From: Oegoconia quadripuncta
Taxonomy: Eukaryota > Arthropoda > Insecta > Lepidoptera > Autostichidae
DNA: 64,000 nt
Assembly: GCA_949316235.1 (NCBI GenBank)
Contig: OX438741.1
Span: 21,666,324 to 21,730,323, forward strand
Reading direction: 5' to 3'
Position numbers and translations under genes: made by a program. The notes below the pieces were generated by a model. The model worked only from the letters and a program-made list of their open reading frames with translations, was not told where the DNA came from and made no database searches. Numbering within the stretch: the first letter of the stretch is position 1; each line of letters begins with the position of its first letter. This document shows positions 15,001 through 24,000 of the stretch, piece after piece.

Positions 15001-18000
15001 TTGTATTCGTACGAGGGGTTTAGCTCCTTCTTCTGTCTGTACTGTAGGGGCTCTGCATCAGGGTCGCATGTGCCGTGGACATATCTAGACGAAACAAGAG
15101 TTATATAATGAAATCACTAGACTTGTGTTAGTTGTAAAGTGGGCCATCAAAACATGTTAAATCGTGTCTAGAACTGCAAGCAATTACTGTGTGCCGAGCA
15201 GAGTAATTACAAAAAGACAACCTCGACATTCAGTAAGTGATTGCAATTCTATTCAATAAATTTGTATACTATTTGGAAAGACCATTTTTTATCACATTTG
15301 CATAATAAGTACTGTTCAATGCCATGGAAAATAAAAATACAGACAGCATGAAGATTAGTTGGGCCTACGATATTATTACGCCGTCGGTCGTGGTACATAT
15401 CTCTTGCAGGTGGTGCACCGGATCATGCGGCGGAAGGCGGCGGCGCGGTGCATACCTCTTGCAGATGGTGCAGCGGATCATGTCGCGGTAGGAGGCGGGG
15501 CGGTACATATCTCTTGTAGGTGGTGCACCGGATCATGCAGCGGAAGGCGGCGGCGCGGTGTATACATCTTGCAGATGGTGCACCGGATCATGTCGCGGTA
15601 GGAGGCGGGGCGGTACAGACGTCTTGCAGATGGTGCAGCGGATCATGTCGCGGTAGGAGGCGGGGCGGTACAGACGTCTTGCAGATGGTGCAGCGGATCA
15701 TGTCGCGGTAGGAGGCGGGGCGGTACATATCTCTTGTAGGTGGTGCACCGGATCATGCAGCGGAAGGCGGCGGCGCGGTGTATACATCTTGCAGATGGTG
15801 CACCGGATCATGTCGCGGTAGGAGGCGGGGCGGTACAGACGTCTTGCAGATGGTACAGCGGATCATGTCGCGGTAGGAGGCGGGGCGGTACATATCTCTT
15901 GTAGGTGGTGCACCAGATCATGCAGCGGAACGCGGCGGCGCGGTGTATACATCTTGCAGATGGTGCACCGACGTCGCGGTAGGAGGCGGGGCGGTACAGA
16001 CGTCTTGCAGATGGTGCAGCGGATCATGTCGCGGTAGGAGGCGGGGCGGTACATATCTCTTGTAGGTGGTGCACCGGATCATGCGGCGGAAGGCGGCGGC
16101 GCGGTGCATACCTCTTGCAGATGGTGCAGCGGATCATGTCGCGGTAGGAGGCGGGGCGGTACATATCTCTTGTAGGTGGTGCACCGGATCATACAGCGGA
16201 AGGTGGCGGCGCGGTGTATACATCTTGCAGATGGTGCACCGGATCATGTCGCGGTAGGAGGCGGGGCGGTACAGACGTCTTGCAGATGGTGCAGCGGATC
16301 ATGTCGCGGTAGGAGGCGGGGCGGTACATATCTCTTGTAGGTGGTGCACCGGATCATGCAGCGGAAGGCGGCGGCGCGGTGTATACATCTTGCAGATGGT
16401 GCACCGGATCATGTCGCGGTAGGAGGCGGGGCGGTACAGACGTCTTGCAGATGGTGCAGCGGATCAAGTCGCGGTAGGAGGCGGGGCGGTACATATCTCT
16501 TGTAGGTGGTGCACCGGATCATGCGGCGGAAGGCGGCGGCGCGGTGCATACCTCTTGCAGATGGTGCAGCGGATCATGTCGCGGTAGGAGGCGGGGCGGT
16601 ACATATCTCTTGTAGGTGGTGCACCGGATCATGCAGCGGAAGGCGGCGGCGCGGTGTATACATCTTGCAGATGGTGCACCGGATCATGTCACGGTAGGAG
16701 GCGGGGCGGTACAGACGTCTTGCAGATGGTGCAGCGGATCATGTCGCGGTAGGAGGCGGGGCGGTACATATCTCTTGTAGGTGGTGCACCGGATCATGCG
16801 GCGGAAGGCGGCGGCGCGGTGCATACCTCTTGCAGATGGTGCAGCGGATCATGTCGCGGTAGGAGGCGGGGCGGTACATATCTCTTGTAGGTGGTGCACC
16901 GGATCATGCAGCGGAAGGCGTCGGCGCGGTGTATAACTCTTGCAGATGGTGCAGCGGATCATGTCGCGGTAGGAGGCGGGGCGGTACAGACGTCTTGCAG
17001 ATGGTGCAGCGGATCATGTCGCGGTAGGAGGCGGGGCGGTATATATCTCTTGTAGGTGGTGCACCGGATCATGCAGCGGAAGGCGTCGGCGCGGTGTATA
17101 CCTCTTGCAGATGGTGCACCGGATCATGTCGGGTAGGAGGCGGGGCGGTATATATCTCTTGTAGGTGGTGCACCGGATCATGCAGCGGACGGCGGCGGCG
17201 CGGTGTATACCTCTTGCAGATGGTGCACCGGATCATGTCGCGGTAGGCGGCGGCGCGGTGTATACCTCTTGCAGATGGTGCACCGGATCATGTCGCGGTA
17301 GGCGGCGGCGCGGTACATGCCTCTTGCAGATGGTGCACCGGATCATGTCGCGGTAGGCGGCGGCGCAGTACATACCTCTTGCAGATGGTGCACCGGATCA
17401 TGTCGCGGTAGGCGGCGGCGCGGTACATGCCTCTTGCAGATGGTGCACCGGATCATGTCGCGGTAGGCGGCGGCGCAGTACATACCTCTTGCAGATGGTG
17501 CACTGGATCATGTCGCGGTAGGCGGCGGCGCAGTACATACCTCTTGCAGATGGTGCACCGGATCATGTCGCGGTAGGCGGCGGCGCAGTACATACCTCTT
17601 GCAGATGGTGCACCGGATCAAGTCGCGGTAGGCGGCGGCGCGGTACATACCTCTTGCAGATGGTGCACCGGATCATGTCGCGGTAGGCGGCGGCGCGGTA
17701 GGCGCGGCGACAGAGCGGACAGCAGGAGCCCTTGTTACGTTGCTGGTAGCACGAGTCGCAGACGGTGTAGTGCGCGTGCCAGCGGGACGACGGGCCGGCG
17801 CCGGGCGACCGCGCGCCGCAGTCGGAGCACACGCGGCAACACTACATACGGAATAGGGTTGACTAATTTTGGAAAATGGGTGATGGATGACGTCACAGCA
17901 TATTGTGTAAGTGAATTCGGGGAAAGTCCCTTGTATCTAGCAGAAAAGCTGATTACAATCTGGTGACATCACGCGCTGCTGGTTGACGTTTCGATCGTTT

Positions 18001-21000
18001 TTTGATTAATTGGTTCGATGTTGAAATGTATGTAATTTGCTTTCTAATTATTTTATTCGGAACACCAACAGCAGAAATGAAAAGGTGATATACATAAAAT
18101 ATTTCAACAAATCCGTTAAAAGGTATTCGCAGACACATTCTGGTTAGACTTATCAGCTAAAAAGGAAAAACTCTGTAGTTGTGAATATTTGTTTTCCTGC
18201 TGAGGGTTTTGTGTTAAATAGGTAGTTCTGTGTACATATAGTTTGTTAAATAGATTGCTGACTCAAATGAGAAATGAATATAGACTTACAATAAAGTGAT
18301 TTTCTTTATCTCTGAAACATGTAGCTATTAAACATGTTTAGAACACTCACCTTGCACTTCCATCCATACTTGGGCACGGTGGCCATGACTGGTCGCAGGC
18401 AGGTGGCATGGTACAGCTTGTCGCAGTGCTCGCAGGCAACGGCGCGTGAGTCGGCGGCCAGCACGCCGGGCGGGGTGTCGGCGCGACATACCTGGCATAC
18501 GCGACACGTGCGACACGACCACCCTGCGCGGACACCTGACGCAACATCGTATACGTTAACCTTACATCAAGTGCTATAGACGTGGAACACTCCTTCGCTA
18601 TTCGTTTTTCGCAAGACTGGCGCAGTCGGTTGGATCGATGATCACTAGTAGCATTTTCTAGTTTCTGTGCTTCGGAGGGCAGGTTAAACAATCAGTGAAG
18701 GAAATTATGATGATGGTAGTGAAATTAAGAGCCAAGAGTCGCCCGACTTGCACTAGCCTATAACAAATCTACCCATCCGCACTCGACCCGCATGCGCAGC
18801 GGCGGCGCGAGAAGAGATTGTTTATGTGAAGTACCGTGTGATGTCCGGCTCGTTTCTGATTCACCCTGCATAATTAGTACAAATTCTATTTAAGTTTTAC
18901 ATTTAGATCATTTAGAATTTTTCTTTCATTAAAAAATTGGTTAACTTCTTCCTGTTTTAAGGCCCTTATACTAACTCAAGATGAGTTACAATGCCTTAAA
19001 GAAACTGCGATAAAATAAACATGATTAATATATAATTGATAATATGCAGCGGGCGAGAACTACCTCTTCTTTTTGTACGTCAGCTGTCATCTTGGTATAT
19101 AAAATAATTCAAAGCTACTATTATCTCAGTCTGACAGCAACCTAAAGATTGCCCTTACCACCTCAGCCTCTTACCTGGTAACTGAGCGAGGCCGACACAG
19201 GTTCCGTGATAATGAGCACCACACGTCACACAGGTCATCAGATTCGCTAGGTCCCCTATAGTCCTGCAAGTCCTACAGTCTATATCAGCGTTGCAGATCA
19301 ATGGCACTTGGTAGAGGTGGTCTTTGCAGAAAGATGACTTAATCTGGAAGTCCATGAATCCGCCGGATGCAAGGACGCATGGGAGATGAAAGTATTTACT
19401 ACAGCTCATCTGAAAAGAAAATATGCCGAAATATTGAAAATAGTTAATGAATAATTGCAATATCAAAACGATTACAATATTACTTATGGTCCTTATTTTG
19501 GACAAATCTGGTAACAGGTTTGATTAAATAACAAGAGACCTATCCTAAAGAGAATTTTATTGTAGTTGAAAATACAACTTACCTTACATGGAATACTAGC
19601 ACCATGTCTCAAACAAAAGGCACATTTCCTCGATAAAGCAGCAGTGACGATGCCTTTGACCCTGGCTTCCTCCAGAAGATCTTTATCTTGGTCAGGGCTA
19701 GAAAGAGCTGCCACCTGTTCTTGAAATGGGGGACTGAACTCCAAGCAGCATCGGTGGATGTAGAAAACTCCAGAAGACACAACTCCTTGGATTTCCAGGG
19801 CTTCGAGGTGTCCAATTATTGACAGTTCATCTGTATGCTCCATATTATACAGAGGCGTCCTAAAAAAAATTAATCATGGATTATGTTTTCATAAATTAAG
19901 CATAGCAGAAGCTAAATTAGGCGTGACTCGGTTGAGATATGAAATAGCGCCATGACCACTAGTGGCAATTTAAAGGGTCGGTCCCGACTTTTTCAATTAA
20001 AGCCAGTCGATGGCCGTATAGAGGTGGCTTGAAAACACTGACTGTCAGGTGGTGGATTTGTGTCAGATTAGGGCTAGTTTGACACAAATCCACCAATCAG
20101 CACTGGGCCCGCATGGTGGATAATGGCCCTTATCCTATCCCAGTGACAGAAGGTTGCACTCCAACAGTGGGGATCTGTAAGGCTGTTGATGAAGTTAAAT
20201 TTATCATAGCTAAATTATGTGTCGTCGCGACATCATCGAAATTGAGGTTTGCAGCAGAGTCGTACCTGCATATTAATATTTTTGGTAAGCATCTAATAGG
20301 TGTGTTTGAGGTCAAGTTCTGATCCATTGAGCATAAAAAAAATAGTTAACATATCAAGTATTTTGCATTAATGGTAGATGATTTCACAAATCTATGATTA
20401 AATCTAGAACTTGAGGTATAAGAATACATTTTGACGCTGGTGCCTCAACTAGGGGCTGCCTGTGTTTCAACTGATCCCTCAATTCTGGATACACGTGTCA
20501 TATCAATCAATCAAATATCAATCAGTGAACCATAAGCAATAATGGATCAACTGCTTAGTGAAGATATGTGATGTGTCCCTTCATATGATGAGATTATTTT
20601 CGTTTGATCTCAATATTCATTAGGTTATGTTATTATTTGATTATGGTAAGTGTTATGTACACCGTAATTGTCACATGTATTAGAAATAATTACATCTACA
20701 AATTTTCTGAAATTGTATAAATATATGTGATGTGGTTGTACTATTATAAATAAATGAGTGGTGGGATATTATTGAAATATTATGATATTAAGCAACTTAT
20801 ACGTTATATGTTAAAACTGTTTCAGTATATTTATAACTTAAATATTCTATCCAGTTATCAAACTTTTACAGGATGCTTTAGTTGTAGAATGAGATTTATT
20901 TTATCATACAGAAATCCGCCTAAGAATGTATGGCATGTTTAAGAAAAATAGAACAAGATAATTTTGATTGACAGCTTATATCCCTACAATGTTTAGTTTC

Positions 21001-24000
21001 TACGGCAACAGGGTCACAAGTCAATTGAATGTAGACCTTTACTCACTTGCACTTGTTAAAAGACTTCTGGCGCCTGCTCAGTGGCATAGCCAGGGGGTGT
21101 TGATTGGGGTCCACCAGTTCAGGTGGAGGTGACGCGAGCCCGGGGGTCACAGGAGTCGTAGGAGTACTAGTGGGAGTAGGCACACTGGTTGGGGTAGCAC
21201 CACCGGAAGCGTTGACAGGTGTTGAGCTCCCATCACCCTCAATATTACAGGTGATCTGTTTCATCTCACTCTGGCCGAGTTGACTACGTTCACTGAGATT
21301 GCACAGAGCGCAAACTTTACCTGGCCTGGAATGAGGAGAAATTTTAATTTTGCCACCAATTGAATTTATTTTTCCATACTATCAACCACCACAGGTTATA
21401 AGACATTAGCAATATTGTACTAAACGTCTAAAATAAATATAATTTACTTTACTTTTAGGTACCTAATTTGTTCTAATTTAATACTAGTGACCTTCCGATT
21501 AACTATGACATAGCATTTATCAATTTAAAGGTAACATAGGTGTGATTATGAATTTAAGTAATATTAACTGATTGACTTATAAAATTCATTGACATATAAT
21601 TATTTGAATGATGTGTATGTGATTTAATTAGACATAATACTGTAATTATACTGTAATTTAAAACATAGTGTAATTTTAAATTGGAATTTATATGTGATAC
21701 ACAATAGAATAGGCAATTTGTTTATTGACTTTGACTCACTTTAAAACATTTGTATGTAATTTTAATCTTTTACCGGTGTTTGACATCTGAGCAGAGTAAA
21801 ATTATGTAGTGACTAGTTCACAATCAAAAAATTTTTTTAGTAATAAAGGTCTCTCATGGGCTTGATAACTAGTAAATTTTGGTGTATCTATTTTTAGGAT
21901 TGCGTTAATCAAAAGAATATGTGTGTCAAGTATGTTATAGTAGGTACAGTTTGTTGACGGGTTTGTTAAGTACAGTAGCTATGTCACATTTCAATAAATA
22001 CTATTTTCCTCATAAATTGAACAAATTATCAGTTAGTTACAGCCCTTTTCAGGGGTTAACTTTAGAACAGGTTGTGTGCAGCGGCGTGCCCTTCATACAG
22101 GCAGAAAGGCCTACCCTAGCAAATAGTCCTAAAGTATCACAAGATGGACAATTTATCAGACTGTACTATTAATGTATCAAAATTCAAAACTTAGTTCAGA
22201 CTTTTGCAGTTTAAGTTTTCCTCGAAATACATTGTCAAAACAGCTGATTCATACTGATGTGAAGAGATATAGTTTCGAAGAATTATTATTATTTTGTCGT
22301 AGTATATTTTCTCATTTAAATGCAAATTTTATAATTCTGTCATATGACAAACGCTGTGCATGCCACTGGTTGTGTATTTATAGGTGATTTTGTAAGTTAT
22401 ACAAAACAATTAGAAAAGTATTGTTGACTACAAATAATAATTACACTTCTTAGTTTGTAAAAACCTTTTGACGCTGAAAAATGCAAAATCTTAACATATC
22501 TAAGTAATCATGTTTATTTATTTAAATTGATGACAAGTTAATGTACTGTAAATCCGTAAATGGCGGGTTTGGAACAGCACTGGTATAAACAATATTTAGC
22601 AAATTTTTGAGAACACAGTATACAATCATCATCATCATCTGATTTAAGAGCCATGCTCTTGTCGGTGGAGATTTTTGGAGTATACAATATTAGTTGAAAA
22701 TAAATTAATACAGATATATCTAATTGGGATAAAACAATTTAATGTTCAAATACCCTAGAACTAGATAGATGAACTTTTCCAAAAATATCTAATGCTCATT
22801 TGAAATTAATGTCACATGTGAAATTATTGAAGTTATAACAAAAGGATATTTTCAACAACTTTGAAAACCAGTCAAGTATTTACCATTTTTCAGGCATGTA
22901 TGGTGGTTCTTCAGGGGCTGGCATAGTGAAGTCATCTTCATCCATAATTTCGTCAAGGGCATCGTCACGACTTCCTCGATGCCTCTTTGCCCCTCGGAGT
23001 GTACCAGGATTCCCTCTGTATCTTAAAATATTAATAAATCCGTAAATGGCGGGCTTCGTTGAAAATAAAACATATTAGTAGTACCAAACCTCAAGCACTT
23101 AACTTCAAATAGATAACATAGGGCAGCAGAACTACAAAAATGGCAGTATGAATACAAAATGTCTTTTAATGATGTATCAAGTAAATTATATTTCAGTGAT
23201 TTATTTAAGCAGTAAATCAATACAGGTGTTGCAACTAGAATGGTCTGTTATTTAGTAAAATTATAGTTCAAGTAAAAAAAGTGTAACCTTGTGATCTAAC
23301 ATCAATGCACATTGTCACAAATTGCATGAAATTTGTTTTCAATTGTATGACAATTCTTCAATTTCAGTCCAAACTCAAATGTCAAATATACAGAATAATA
23401 TATCAATAATATCAAATGTCATTACGCACAGAAATAGATTATCATAATAATCAGAATTGAAAATACAAACTTCAAGCATTTATTTCAACGTAATACGTTA
23501 TATCATTTGTTGAATGTCAATTTAAAATTAAATATAATACCAATTAATAATGAATTTCAGTAAGTCACCTCTTCCTTCTCAGTGAAAAGTCAAATGTTAA
23601 CATATAAGGCAATATAACAAATTTATACCAAATGTCAATATGCACAGAAACAAACAAAATAATATAATAATTAAAAAAAATATAAAAATGAAAACGATTA
23701 GACTTCCTTCTGACTGACTGCTTCTAATTTGCTTTATACTAACACATAATTTGGAATAAAGCATTACACATGAGCATAAAATCAAATATTTAACATGAAT
23801 GCTCACAATACACAGAACCGTTATTAGGATAATTCTTCAACTATGTGTGCAAGAACAAATGAATAATATCTTAAATAAATTTACCTTCTAACAATCTTTC
23901 CTTCACGTGTCAACTTGGGACCTTCTTTCCGAGGTCTTCCAGGGCCCCTTCGCCCAGCGGTGAAGAATGGTCGAGTGTATGGCTGATGGTGGAAGAAAGC

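Noticed and set aside
15359..17356. Several near-identical 63-residue open frames (MVHRIM...) on both strands
   Set aside because: They are read-through of the 55-bp array in shifted frames; three units of 55 nt give a multiple of 3, which creates periodic open frames. No start context, domain or splice support.
15388..17699. CRISPR-like array
   Set aside because: The repeats are head to tail without unique spacers, the unit is traceable to an exon border, and the DNA is eukaryotic.
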